DNA of 64,000 nucleotides from Clostridiales bacterium. GTDB taxonomy: Bacteria; Bacillota; Clostridia; Clostridiales; Oxobacteraceae. Below the pieces are notes generated by a model. It made no database searches. It saw only the letters and a list, made by a program, of their open reading frames with translations, and was not told the origin of the DNA. Of the stretch, positions 8,843 through 16,923 are shown one piece after another. Both the position numbers and the translations under genes were made by a program. The stretch lies in the NCBI GenBank assembly GCA_030016385.1, contig JASEJN010000004.1, positions 40,704 through 104,703 of the forward strand, written 5' to 3'. Every line of letters begins with the position of its first letter. The first letter of the stretch is position 1.

Positions 8843-8890
8843 AAAAATGCCCCCCTAAAAACATGCTTTTGTGAAACATATGTGAACATC

Positions 8891-8962
8891 CACCGCTTAA
8901 CGCTAACAGCGTTTGAGGTGGGGGCTTCTTAAATAAGTACATCAGTACTTATTTAAGAAGCC
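8891..8962. repeat. Two adjacent hairpins, one an 18-bp perfect inverted repeat
   Basis: The first hairpin (about 8890-8920) pairs CCACC and AACGCT with AGCGTTTGAGGTGG. The second is perfect: 18 bases at 8923-8940 (starts GGCTTCTTAAATAAG) pair with 8945-8962 around the loop ATCA. Neither has a T-run. The pair resembles subterminal palindromes of IS200/IS605-type or palindrome-associated elements, but no transposase is present. The rest of the 445-base gap (8843-9287) shows no gene; a degenerate short-repeat half lies near 9068-9095. Confidence 0.7.
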
Positions 8963-9240
8963 TGACAGTTAAGCTATCCTTATTCTTAAAAAGAATAAAA
9001 CAGAAAAGCATTTTATATTATTATTTTATCAGAAATAGAAATAGTTTCAACATTATTTTCACTATTGAATGTATATTTTATATTTCGAGAATATTATGAA
9101 GACAGCGCCGCGGAAAGGCTTTAGAGCGTGTTAATCCGGGCACACATTCTATTCTCCGATTCGTCAAATTTTCGTTTATAATATGAGATTTGGCATAAAT
9201 AAACTTGTGTTTTTTAAAAGAAATAATATATACACCGGTT

Positions 9241-9270
9241 TTGTTATATAAACAGCATAATGGATATAAT
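9241..9270 (+). promoter_or_regulatory. Possible sigmaA promoter of comEA
   Basis: TTGTTA (9241-9246), 18-base spacer, TATAAT (9265-9270), 17 bases before the comEA start. The -35 box is weak. Confidence 0.4.
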
Positions 9271-9287
9271 TTGAATGGTGATGTATT

Positions 9288-9881
9288 ATGTTTGAATTGA
9301 AAAGAAATGAAGAAAAAATTATTATCATAATAATAGCATTGATTATAGGCATAGCCTTATTATACAGGTTTGTAATATTTAAAAGCAGCGATGTAAAAGT
9401 GGTAAAAAAAGAAGAGGCGGTACAAAACAATGCAAAGCCTGAGAAGGAAATTTATATATATGACTATATAACCGGAGAGGTAAAAAAACCGGGATTGTAT
9501 AAGCTGAAGCAAGGCAGCAGGATAAGCGATTTAGTAGGTCTTGCAGGTGGGTTTTCAGATAATGCCGATACCGGATCGGTAAATCTTGCCGAGAAGTTAA
9601 AAGATGAAGAGCATATTAAGATCCCGTCTAAAGAAAGCGGGCAAAACAACGATGATCAAAAAACAAGCCCCATAAAGGATGGTAAGATAAGCATAAATAC
9701 TGCAAGTGCCGATGAACTTGATGAATTTTTGCCCGGGATCGGGAAGTCATATGCGGCAAATATCGTAGAATACAGGAATAAAAACGGTCCTTTTAAATCT
9801 ATTGACGAGCTTTCCAATGTGAGAGGTATAGGAAACGGAAAAAGGTTTGAGAGCATAAAGGATATGCTGGCAGTAGATTAA
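9288..9881 (+). CDS. comEA: ComEA-type DNA-binding competence protein
   Basis: 197 residues. An N-terminal membrane helix (~11-30) is followed by an SLBB domain (~60-115, GEVKKPGLYKLKQGSRISDL) and two helix-hairpin-helix motifs at the C-terminus (ISINTASADELDEFLPGIGK; SNVRGIG). ComEA binds double-stranded DNA at the cell surface and hands it to the ComEC channel, whose gene is 12 kb downstream instead of next door. Similar SLBB-HhH proteins occur in many non-competent Clostridia, so natural uptake is not proven. Confidence 0.9.
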   Translation: MFELKRNEEKIIIIIIALIIGIALLYRFVIFKSSDVKVVKKEEAVQNNAKPEKEIYIYDYITGEVKKPGLYKLKQGSRISDLVGLAGGFSDNADTGSVNLAEKLKDEEHIKIPSKESGQNNDDQKTSPIKDGKISINTASADELDEFLPGIGKSYAANIVEYRNKNGPFKSIDELSNVRGIGNGKRFESIKDMLAVD

Positions 9882-9883
9882 GA

Positions 9884-10165
9884 GTGCTCAAAACAACACG
9901 AGCACATATTACAAATTGCTTCGATTCGTGATTTGAAATCGAGTATAAATAAAATTTTGATGTTTTAAACAACGTAATGAGCATTATGAAAGTTTTGATA
10001 AGTTCTTGGCTTTGCTGCCATAGAAAGTCCTTAGAGCTTTTGAATGTTTGAGCGCAGCGAGTTTCAAAAGCTCTTGGATTTTCAAGGCTGCAAGCCTTAG
10101 AACCTACAAAACTTGAATCTAGCGAATGAAGTATTCAAAACATCAAAAGCACATATTAAAAATTG
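9884..10165. repeat. 248-bp palindromic repeat, diverged copy 2, with an extra right-end fragment
   Basis: A near-full copy starts with CTTCGATTCGTGATTTGAA at 9919. It keeps the central hairpin (GAGCTTTTGAA...TTCAAAAGCTC) and AAAACTTGAATCTAGCGAATG, but its right end has drifted, so the end near 10165 is approximate. The bases before it (9884-9921) resemble a right end of the same family, as if two copies met head to tail. This fills the comEA-selD gap apart from the selD promoter. Confidence 0.75.
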
Positions 10166-10216
10166 CACTTACGGAATAAAAGGCATTGATTTAAATGGAC
10201 ACAACGGGTAAAATTA

Positions 10217-10244
10217 TTGCATAGTAGGGTTTTTATATTATAAA
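10217..10244 (+). promoter_or_regulatory. Possible sigmaA promoter of selDAB
   Basis: TTGCAT (10217-10222), 16-base spacer, TATAAA (10239-10244), then the strong SD GGGGAGGG at 10253-10260 before the selD ATG. Confidence 0.45.
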
Positions 10245-10266
10245 CTTTAGCAGGGGAGGGAAAAAG

Positions 10267-11301
10267 ATGAAGGATATAAGGCTGACACAGATGACCGAAA
10301 AGGCCGGGTGAGCGGCAAAAATCGGGCCGGAAACCCTGGCGCAGGTGCTGCGTCACATACCAAAAACAGATAATCCCAACCTGCTTGTAGGAATAGATAC
10401 ATCTGATGATGCATCAGTGTACAAAATAAGTGATGATACTGCAATAATACAGACACTGGATTTTTTTACTCCTGTTGTCGATGATCCATATACATTTGGC
10501 CAGATAGCAGCTGCAAACTCGCTGAGCGACATATATGCAATGGGCGGCAAGCCTGTCCTTGCATTGAATATAGTATGTTTCCCGACATGCCTTTCACCTG
10601 ATGTATTAGGACAAATACTAAAGGGAGGGGCGGATAAGGTAATCGAAGCCGGTGCCGTTATAGCCGGAGGACATTCGATAGATGATAATGAACCAAAGTA
10701 TGGGCTGTCCGTGATGGGGATCATAAACCCTGAAGAAGTGCTCACAAATTCCACTGCCAGGGCAGGAGATTTATTGATACTGACGAAGCCTCTTGGTACG
10801 GGCATCATAAATACCGCAATAAAAGGCGGTATAGCTGACGAAAGAAATATCAAAGATTCCGTTGAGGTAATGTCGTATCTCAATAAATATGCTTCTCAAA
10901 TTGCCTCGAAGTATAACGTGCATGCGTGCACCGATATCACGGGATTCGGCTTTATGGGACATTTGTATGAGATGGTATCATCAAGCCATGTATCTGCAAG
11001 GGTACATCATAAAGAAATACCGCTTATAAAAGGTGCAAAAGAATTTGCCGGCATGGGAATAATACCTTCAGGGGCATACAGAAATAGAAAATATATGGAA
11101 GGCAAATATTTATTCGGCGATTTTGTCGAGCAAAATATAAAGGACATAATGTTTGATCCTCAAACTTCGGGAGGGCTTTTGATCTCGGCGGATAAAGCTG
11201 ATGCGTATAAAATGATATCAGATCTCGAAAACATAAAAACAAGCTGCAGCATAGTTGGGGAGGTTACAAAAAAGCAGGATTATTTTATTTATGTTGATTA
11301 G
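10267..11301 (+). CDS. selD: Selenide, water dikinase SelD, itself a selenoprotein (UGA = Sec15)
   Basis: 344 residues when the in-frame TGA at 10309-10311 is read as selenocysteine. SelD makes selenophosphate from selenide and ATP. The N-terminus reads MKDIRLTQMTEKAG-U-AAK and continues IGPETLAQVL. In Escherichia coli the same place holds catalytic Cys17 and Lys20; here Sec15 and Lys18 keep that spacing. Gly-rich ATP-binding segments (GIDTSDDASVYK, AGGHSIDDNEPKYG, DITGFGFMGHL, DPQTSGGLLIS) are intact. Starting downstream at GTG 10345 would remove the active site. SD GGGGAGGG precedes ATG 10267. selA follows after 15 bases, and all parts needed for Sec insertion are in this window. Confidence 0.95.
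10309..10351 (+). promoter_or_regulatory. Sec UGA codon and SECIS-like hairpin in selD
   Basis: TGA at 10309-10311. Just downstream, C10323-GGG pairs with CCC-G10338 with U10337 bulged out, and the loop CCGGAAA holds a GG. An outer helix GCGGCA (10312-10317) with TGCTGC (10346-10351) can close it. A bulged U and a G-rich apical loop about 16-22 bases after UGA are what SelB recognises in the E. coli fdhF SECIS. Folded by eye only. Confidence 0.6.
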
Positions 11302-11316
11302 TTTTCGGAGGAAAAT

Positions 11317-12714
11317 ATGGATAAAAAACAATTGTTGAACGCCATTCCGAAAGTGGATGAAATTTTAAACACTAAAGATATTTTAGATATTACAGTTTCT
11401 GTTCCAAGGCATATTGTAGCGGATGCGACAAGAGAAGTGCTTGAAAATGTAAGGGAAGATATAATAAATGATAAATGCGATACTATCGATATTAAAAATA
11501 TCATCTGTGATATAAAGGATATGGCCATACAAAAAAATCGAAATCATTTAAGAAGAGTTATTAATGCATCAGGTATAATAATACATACGAATTTAGGCAG
11601 GTCATTGCTGTGCAGCGAAGCGATAGATGCTGTTTCAAGCGCTGCAAGGCATTACTGCAATCTTGAATTTGATATAGAAAAAAAGCAAAGGGGCTCCAGG
11701 TACAGCCATATAGAGTGGATAATCAGGGAGATTACAGGTGCTGAATCCGCAATGGCTGTAAACAACAATGCCGCTGCAGTGCTGCTTGCATTGAGTACTC
11801 TTTGCAAAAATAGAGAGGCCGTAGTATCGAGGGGGGAGCTTGTCGAAATAGGCGGCTCCTTCAGAATACCTGATGTAATGGAACTTAGCGGAGCAAAACT
11901 TATAGAAGTTGGGACAACCAATAGAACGCATCTTTATGATTATGAAAACGCTATAAGTGAAAATACTGGTGCTCTTTTGAAGATACATACCAGCAACTAT
12001 AGAATAGTAGGGTTTACGGAATCCGTAAGCGGCAGAGATATAGCGCCGCTCGCCCATAAAAATGATGTGCCGGTCATAATGGATATAGGCAGCGGAAACT
12101 TCGTAGATTTCACTAAATACGGAATTTCAGGCGAACCTACGGTGCAGGATGCAATAAAATCAGGTATAGATATAGTAACGTTCAGCGGCGACAAAATGTT
12201 AGGCGGACCCCAGGCTGGTCTGATAGTCGGAAAGAAAAAGTATATAGATTTGATGAAAAAAAATCCACTCACAAGGGCTGTAAGGCTGGACAAGATGACA
12301 ATAGCTGCTCTGGAGGCTACTCTTAGGAAATACCTGGACATAGAAGATGCTGTAAAGACGATCCCTACATTAAGGATGATAACTTTAAGCGCCGATGAAC
12401 TTGAGAAAAAGGCTGTTAAGCTTTTGAACATGATTAAAAATAGCGCCGGAGATTATGCTGATTTGAGCATAATGAGGGAATATTCGGAAGTTGGAGGGGG
12501 CTCAATGCCTCTTGAGAACCTCCCGACTTTTGCGGTATCCATTAAGCCGCTGAATATAACAATAAATGAACTCGAGAAAGGATTAAGAAATGCTTCCATA
12601 CCCATAATCGCAAGAACTTATAAAGATTCCCTGCTCATGGACGCAAGGACCATAGGCGATGATGAATTTAACATAATCGCAGATACGCTTTACCATATCT
12701 TAAGAGGTGTCTGA
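11317..12714 (+). CDS. selA: L-seryl-tRNA(Sec) selenium transferase
   Basis: 465 residues. PLP enzyme that converts Ser-tRNA(Sec) to Sec-tRNA(Sec) with selenophosphate. The N-terminal tRNA-binding part is followed by the PLP fold. Lys293 in TFSGDKMLGGPQAG matches the PLP Lys of the family (Lys295 in E. coli). RRVINASGIIIHTNLGRS and EIGGSFRIPDVM are also conserved. The length is normal. It lies between selD (15 bases) and selB (1 base), so the three form an operon. Confidence 0.97.
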   Translation: MDKKQLLNAIPKVDEILNTKDILDITVSVPRHIVADATREVLENVREDIINDKCDTIDIKNIICDIKDMAIQKNRNHLRRVINASGIIIHTNLGRSLLCSEAIDAVSSAARHYCNLEFDIEKKQRGSRYSHIEWIIREITGAESAMAVNNNAAAVLLALSTLCKNREAVVSRGELVEIGGSFRIPDVMELSGAKLIEVGTTNRTHLYDYENAISENTGALLKIHTSNYRIVGFTESVSGRDIAPLAHKNDVPVIMDIGSGNFVDFTKYGISGEPTVQDAIKSGIDIVTFSGDKMLGGPQAGLIVGKKKYIDLMKKNPLTRAVRLDKMTIAALEATLRKYLDIEDAVKTIPTLRMITLSADELEKKAVKLLNMIKNSAGDYADLSIMREYSEVGGGSMPLENLPTFAVSIKPLNITINELEKGLRNASIPIIARTYKDSLLMDARTIGDDEFNIIADTLYHILRGV

Positions 12715-12715
12715 T

Positions 12716-14626
12716 ATGAAACATATTATTATAGGTACGGCGGGTCATATAGACCATGGGAAAACAGCTCTGATAAAAGCCCTTACCGGCAGGGATACCG
12801 ATACGCTTGAGGAGGAGAAGAAAAGAGGCATCTCTATAAATCTCGGTTTTACTTACTTTGATCTGCCTTCGGGCAAAAGGGCGGGTATTATCGATGTACC
12901 CGGCCATGAAAAATTTATAAAGAATATGCTTGCCGGGGCAAGCGGCATAGACATGGTGCTTTTGGTTATAGCGGCCGATGAAGGGATAATGCCTCAGACG
13001 AGGGAACATCTTAATATTTTATCCCTTCTTGATATAAAAAACGGAATAGTCGTAGTTACCAAGACTGACATTGTTGAGAAGGAATGGCTGGATGCTGTTA
13101 TAGAAGATATAAGGGAATATTTGAAAGGTACATTTTTGCAGGATGCAGATATCGTGCCGGTATCATCCGTTACAGGAAAGGGCATCGATACGCTTGTAAA
13201 ACTGATCGATAGGCTGTCCGATAAAGTAGCTGCAAAGGATGAAGGAGGCATATTCAGGCTGCCGATCGACAGGGTATTTACGATAAGCGGTTTTGGAACA
13301 GTAATAACAGGAACATTAATCAGCGGTAAAATCGATGAGGGTGACAAAATCGAAATATTCCCTGTAAAGGTTGAGACAAGGGCAAGGAGCATACAGGTGC
13401 ATGAACAGCCTGTAAAGACAGCATATGCAGGACAGAGGGTGGCTATAAATATTGCAAACATCAAGGTGGAAGATATAAGAAGAGGATATGTTGCAGCCTC
13501 CATAAAAAGCATGGAACCTTCTACAATGATCGATTGCAGGCTCAATTATCTGAAGGATGCAGGGAAACCGCTTAAAAACAGGGAAAGGGTCAGAGTATAT
13601 CAGGGTACTGAGGAACTGTTCGGAAGAGTTATACTGCTTGAAGATGAAGAGCTCAAACCGGGTGAAAGCAGCCTTGTGCAGATAAGACTTGAAAGTCCCA
13701 TTTCGGCTCTTTCAGGAGACAAATACATAATACGCCGTTACTCCCCCATGTTTACTATAGGAGGAGGTACCATCATAAATTCCAATGCAAAAAAGCATAA
13801 AAGGTTTGACAGGGAAGTTATAGATGAACTTGCAAAGATGGAAAAAGGCGATTTAGATGAAATAATAGAAAATGAAACGTTAAAAACCAGCGCTGATTTT
13901 CCTGATGCTAAGCATCTGGCAAAATCGACAGGGAAGGGCTTAAACGAAGTTGGCAGCATAATTGACCGCCTGATAAAGAGCAGAAGATTAGTCGCATTTT
14001 CTATAGGGGATAGTTATTGCTATGTCCATAGAAAGTATATAGATGAAATAGCGAATAAATTCAGGGCCATTCTTGGACAGTTTCATGAAAAGTATCCTTT
14101 AAGGCCGGGAATGTCGAAGGAAGAGCTTAAAAGCCGCGCATTAAAAAGCAGCGTCAAGCAGAACATATTCGATGACCTGCTTGTGATGTTAAAAGATATG
14201 AAAGAGATAAAAATAAGCAATAAATATATATCCCTATACGATTTTGAAATTAGACTTGACAGCAGGCAGGAGGATATAAAGCAAAAAATAATGAAGCTGT
14301 ATGGACAGGCAGGAATAAATGTTCCCAAAACTTCCGAAGTGATTGATAACTTCGGTGCCGATAAAGAAGCTGCAGGCATGGTACTTGGATTTTTAATGGA
14401 TAATGGGCAACTTGTTAAAATAAATGAAGACATGATTATTTCAAGGGATACGTATGATGGTTCTATTTCCGCATTAAAGGGATTTATAAATAAATATGGA
14501 GATATAAACCTTGCGCAGTACAGGGATCTTTTAAAGACTACAAGGAAATACGCCGTGTCCCTTCTTGAATATTTTGATGATAATAAGATTACGAAAAGGA
14601 TAGGGGACAAAAGGATATTGATTTAA
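12716..14626 (+). CDS. selB: Selenocysteine-specific elongation factor SelB
   Basis: 636 residues. It carries Sec-tRNA(Sec) to UGA codons marked by a SECIS hairpin. The EF-Tu-like GTPase has [17 protein letters not shown] (G1), RGISINLGF (switch), [12 protein letters not shown] (G3) and TKTD (G4). EF-Tu-like domains II and III follow, then winged-helix repeats in the last ~270 residues that bind SECIS RNA. ATG 12716 is chosen over the in-frame GTG at 12707: GAGGTG at 12704-12709 is then the SD and the gene starts one base after the selA stop. Confidence 0.97.
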   Translation: MKHIIIGTAGHIDHGKTALIKALTGRDTDTLEEEKKRGISINLGFTYFDLPSGKRAGIIDVPGHEKFIKNMLAGASGIDMVLLVIAADEGIMPQTREHLNILSLLDIKNGIVVVTKTDIVEKEWLDAVIEDIREYLKGTFLQDADIVPVSSVTGKGIDTLVKLIDRLSDKVAAKDEGGIFRLPIDRVFTISGFGTVITGTLISGKIDEGDKIEIFPVKVETRARSIQVHEQPVKTAYAGQRVAINIANIKVEDIRRGYVAASIKSMEPSTMIDCRLNYLKDAGKPLKNRERVRVYQGTEELFGRVILLEDEELKPGESSLVQIRLESPISALSGDKYIIRRYSPMFTIGGGTIINSNAKKHKRFDREVIDELAKMEKGDLDEIIENETLKTSADFPDAKHLAKSTGKGLNEVGSIIDRLIKSRRLVAFSIGDSYCYVHRKYIDEIANKFRAILGQFHEKYPLRPGMSKEELKSRALKSSVKQNIFDDLLVMLKDMKEIKISNKYISLYDFEIRLDSRQEDIKQKIMKLYGQAGINVPKTSEVIDNFGADKEAAGMVLGFLMDNGQLVKINEDMIISRDTYDGSISALKGFINKYGDINLAQYRDLLKTTRKYAVSLLEYFDDNKITKRIGDKRILI

Positions 14627-14660
14627 CATTGGGGATTGATTGGGAATATAAATTTTTTAA

Positions 14661-14689
14661 TTGATAAGTGGCAAAAAATGACTTATAAT
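14661..14689 (+). promoter_or_regulatory. SigmaA promoter of the unknown-function/HD-GYP cluster
   Basis: TTGATA (14661-14666), 17-base spacer, TATAAT (14684-14689). The transcript would begin near 14696, and AAATGCAC (14701-14708) can pair with GTGCATTT (14738-14745) to put a small hairpin at the 5' end of the mRNA. Confidence 0.6.
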
Positions 14690-14826
14690 GTTTATATGTG
14701 AAATGCACTGGATATTTTAAAGTGCGATTATTTTGTTGTGCATTTTATCATTGTAAAAGATATCTTTTCTTATGAAAATGTAAAATATTTGATATTTTAT
14801 ATACGTATAATGAAAAGAGGTATATT

Positions 14827-15444
14827 ATGGATATATCTTCCATTCAAGATCTTCTCGAGAGGATAGATGGCGTAGAACTTTGCAGGGTAGTTGGGAACGA
14901 AAATGGGATAGAGGAGATACATATACTGTCTGACGGTTCAAAGTCACCCAAACAGATATCGAGAGATATTCAAACCGCATTGGTGACGAAGTTTGATATT
15001 AAAATAGATTATAAGATAATAAGCGTTGTTCAATTTAAAGGCGCCGAGAGCAGGATAATATCCAGAATAAACTTTGCAGGAGTTTCTGTCACTTCTTCAG
15101 GAAATGAGATAGATGCAGAGGTTAAGCTTATGTATGATGATGTCGAGTACACATCCAGACAGAGAGGGGTAAATACTGTGTCGAACAGATACAGGATGAT
15201 CTCGGAGGCGACATTGAAATCGGTGGAGGAAATAATTGGACAACCCAATATTCTGTGCACCAATGATATTCTTGTAAACAATATAAATGGTTGTACTGTC
15301 GTTACCGTACTTGTCACCGCGAGGGTAAACTTTGCGGAAGAAACTCTGGCAGGGGCGGCTGTAGCAAGAGATGACATGAACGAGACTATTGTGTATGCTG
15401 CTTTGGACGCAGTAAACAAAAGAGTAAAAAGCATAAAATTATAA
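14827..15444 (+). CDS. Conserved protein of unknown function
   Basis: 205 residues, no signal peptide and no membrane segment. The N-terminal ~65 residues (GVELCRVVGNENGIEEIHIL, then SPKQISRDIQTALVTKFDIK) look like a small beta-alpha-beta module. A second, similar-sized module follows from about residue 75 (EVKLMYDDVEYTSRQRG, then RMISEATLKSVEEII), ending in VTVLVTARVNFAEETLAGAA. I recall like-built proteins in Clostridia and Actinobacteria with no assigned role. It has its own promoter and precedes a structured leader plus peptide and the HD-GYP gene. An inverted-repeat arm (15443-15453) overlaps its stop codon. Confidence 0.75.
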   Translation: MDISSIQDLLERIDGVELCRVVGNENGIEEIHILSDGSKSPKQISRDIQTALVTKFDIKIDYKIISVVQFKGAESRIISRINFAGVSVTSSGNEIDAEVKLMYDDVEYTSRQRGVNTVSNRYRMISEATLKSVEEIIGQPNILCTNDILVNNINGCTVVTVLVTARVNFAEETLAGAAVARDDMNETIVYAALDAVNKRVKSIKL

Positions 15445-15537
15445 GGCCGATTATATGTACTTTTAAATCAAGCGAAGGGATATATAGCCTGTGCGAATAG
15501 CGAAAGCACAGAGAAATAATACGGGGAGGCTATATAA
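15443..15537 (+). promoter_or_regulatory. Structured leader that can hide the SD of the 25-codon peptide
   Basis: TATATAGCCT (15481-15490) is perfectly complementary to AGGCTATATA (15527-15536). The second arm includes the end of the SD GGGGAGG and reaches to two bases before the ATG at 15538. Inside it CTGTGC (15489-15494) pairs with GCACAG (15506-15511) around GAATAGCGAAA. Pairing of the outer helix would block translation. It matches no riboswitch class I can recall. Confidence 0.55.
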
Positions 15538-15615
15538 ATGAAAAAAGTTTTAAAGGTTCTGCTTGCCATACTGGCATTGGTAATTGCCGGCGGCTCAGAA
15601 GTAGCCTGGTTCTAG
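15538..15615 (+). CDS. 25-residue hydrophobic peptide of unknown function
   Basis: A 25-codon frame starting ATG at 15538 with the strong SD GGGGAGG (15523-15529) and ending TAG at 15613. It begins MKKVLKVLLAILALV, a short basic start followed by one hydrophobic helix, and ends in GGSEVAWF. The form recalls the leader half of AgrD-like autoinducer precursors, but it lacks the Cys or Ser ring region and there is no agrB nearby. A membrane-inserted regulator or signal is equally possible. The good SD, the structured leader and its place before a membrane sensor gene argue for a real gene. Confidence 0.55.
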   Translation: MKKVLKVLLAILALVIAGGSEVAWF

Positions 15616-15624
15616 TTAATTATG

Positions 15625-15639
15625 TAATCGGCCTTTTCA
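15625..15639 (+). terminator. Inverted-repeat arm closing the peptide unit, possible terminator
   Basis: TAATCGGCCTT at 15625-15635 is the exact complement of AAGGCCGATTA at 15443-15453 and runs into TTTTCAT. The two arms enclose the whole leader-peptide unit (172 bases between them). It may act as a long-range terminator or mark an inserted segment. Confidence 0.4.
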
Positions 15640-15651
15640 TAGGGGTGCATT

Positions 15652-16923
15652 ATGTTTAAGGGATTGAATTTTAAAACGAAGGCGTATCTTATATTTATAT
15701 ACTTGCTTGCACTTTTACTGATCATATTTTGTTTCAAAAAGTATGGATTCAATATAAATGCAAGTTTATCAGAAGTAGTATTATTCTGTTTTCTGAAGGT
15801 TGTAAGCGAATCGCTTCAGGTTTATTTCAACAATATGACTATAAGCACAGGGTTTACGATAACGCTTGCTTCTATGGTAATATTTAATCCTGTATTTGTA
15901 ATTATTGTAATAACGATCGGGATGCTTTTTAGAGTTGTAAAGAATAATAATAAGTACTATCATATTTTTAATACTCCTGCTTATAAGACTCTTTTTAATA
16001 TTTCTCTCATAAATATCTGCTTTATAGTAAGTTCTCAGATATATGAAGCATGTGGGGGAAGATATGGGAATCCTGAGATGAAAGATGTTATATTCCCTAT
16101 TTTTTTATTTGGAATAGTATTTTGGATTCTAAACTGGGCTCTATTATGTTTGTTAATGCATTATTGGAGAGATATGAGATTCTCTAGTGTCATTTTTCAA
16201 AATTCTAAGGTAGTATTTTTAGGAATTATATGTATGATACCTCTGGGAATTATTATTTTAGAAGCATATAAGGCTTATGGTTACATAGGCGTACTTGTCA
16301 TATTCGGACCAATAATGCTTGCCCGTTATAGCTTTGTTATGTATTCGAACATGAAAAAGGCGTATGTGGACACGGTAAAAGCGCTGTCCCTTGCAATAGA
16401 GGCAAAGGATAAATATACCGAGGGGCACTCTATGAGGGTTTTTGAATATGCCGAAAAGATAGCAAGAAATATGAAATACAGCGAGGAGCACATAGAAAAC
16501 CTCAGGATAGCATCGCTGCTTCACGATATAGGAAAGATAGGGATACCTGAGGCTATTTTAAATAAGCCCGGCAGGCTCAGCGAGGATGAATATGCTGTTA
16601 TAAAGCAGCATCCGGTAATAGGGGCTAACATCATAAAAGATGTGGATGCTTTAAAAAAGTCCCCAAAAATAGTCAGGTGGCACCATGAAAGGTATGATGG
16701 CAAGGGTTATCCTGATGGCATAGGCGGAGATGATATACCGCTGGATGCATACATAATATCCATTGCCGATGCATTTGATGCAATGCGTTCGGACAGGCCC
16801 TATAGAAGAGCTATGACGAAGTCTCAGGCTGTAAATATAATAAAAGATGAAAGAGGAAAGCAGTTTCATCCAAAAGTAGCCGATGTTTTTCTGGACATAT
16901 TGAAATCCGAAGGTGATAAATGA
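15652..16923 (+). CDS. Membrane sensor with HD-GYP phosphodiesterase domain
   Basis: 423 residues. The first ~235 residues hold about seven hydrophobic helices, forming an integral sensor domain of unidentified type. The C-terminal HD-GYP domain (~240-420) keeps the metal-binding motifs LLHDIGKIGIP, HPVIGANII, RWHHERYDGKGYPDG and ADAFDAMRSDRPYR. HD-GYP domains usually hydrolyse c-di-GMP. ATG 15652 has AGGGGTG upstream. It overlaps the next gene by 4 bases, so the two are coupled. With the peptide just before it, a peptide- or membrane-sensing role is possible but unproven. Confidence 0.88.
   Translation: MFKGLNFKTKAYLIFIYLLALLLIIFCFKKYGFNINASLSEVVLFCFLKVVSESLQVYFNNMTISTGFTITLASMVIFNPVFVIIVITIGMLFRVVKNNNKYYHIFNTPAYKTLFNISLINICFIVSSQIYEACGGRYGNPEMKDVIFPIFLFGIVFWILNWALLCLLMHYWRDMRFSSVIFQNSKVVFLGIICMIPLGIIILEAYKAYGYIGVLVIFGPIMLARYSFVMYSNMKKAYVDTVKALSLAIEAKDKYTEGHSMRVFEYAEKIARNMKYSEEHIENLRIASLLHDIGKIGIPEAILNKPGRLSEDEYAVIKQHPVIGANIIKDVDALKKSPKIVRWHHERYDGKGYPDGIGGDDIPLDAYIISIADAFDAMRSDRPYRRAMTKSQAVNIIKDERGKQFHPKVADVFLDILKSEGDK

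Noticed and set aside
10353..10883. 176-codon open frame on the minus strand inside selD
   Set aside because: It is antisense to a strongly conserved gene, lacks an SD and has a composition typical of a mirrored coding frame.
10345..11301. SelD read as a truncated or frameshifted protein starting at GTG 10345
   Set aside because: The frame upstream is open and family-like from ATG 10267 except for one TGA exactly at the catalytic Cys/Sec position, with selA, selB and selC present.
12994..13545. 183-codon minus-strand frame inside selB
   Set aside because: Antisense shadow of conserved EF-Tu-like domains, with no homology that I can see.
15538..15615. Peptide as a standard AgrD autoinducer precursor
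   Set aside because: It lacks the ring-forming Cys/Ser segment and acidic tail, and no agrB protease gene is adjacent.
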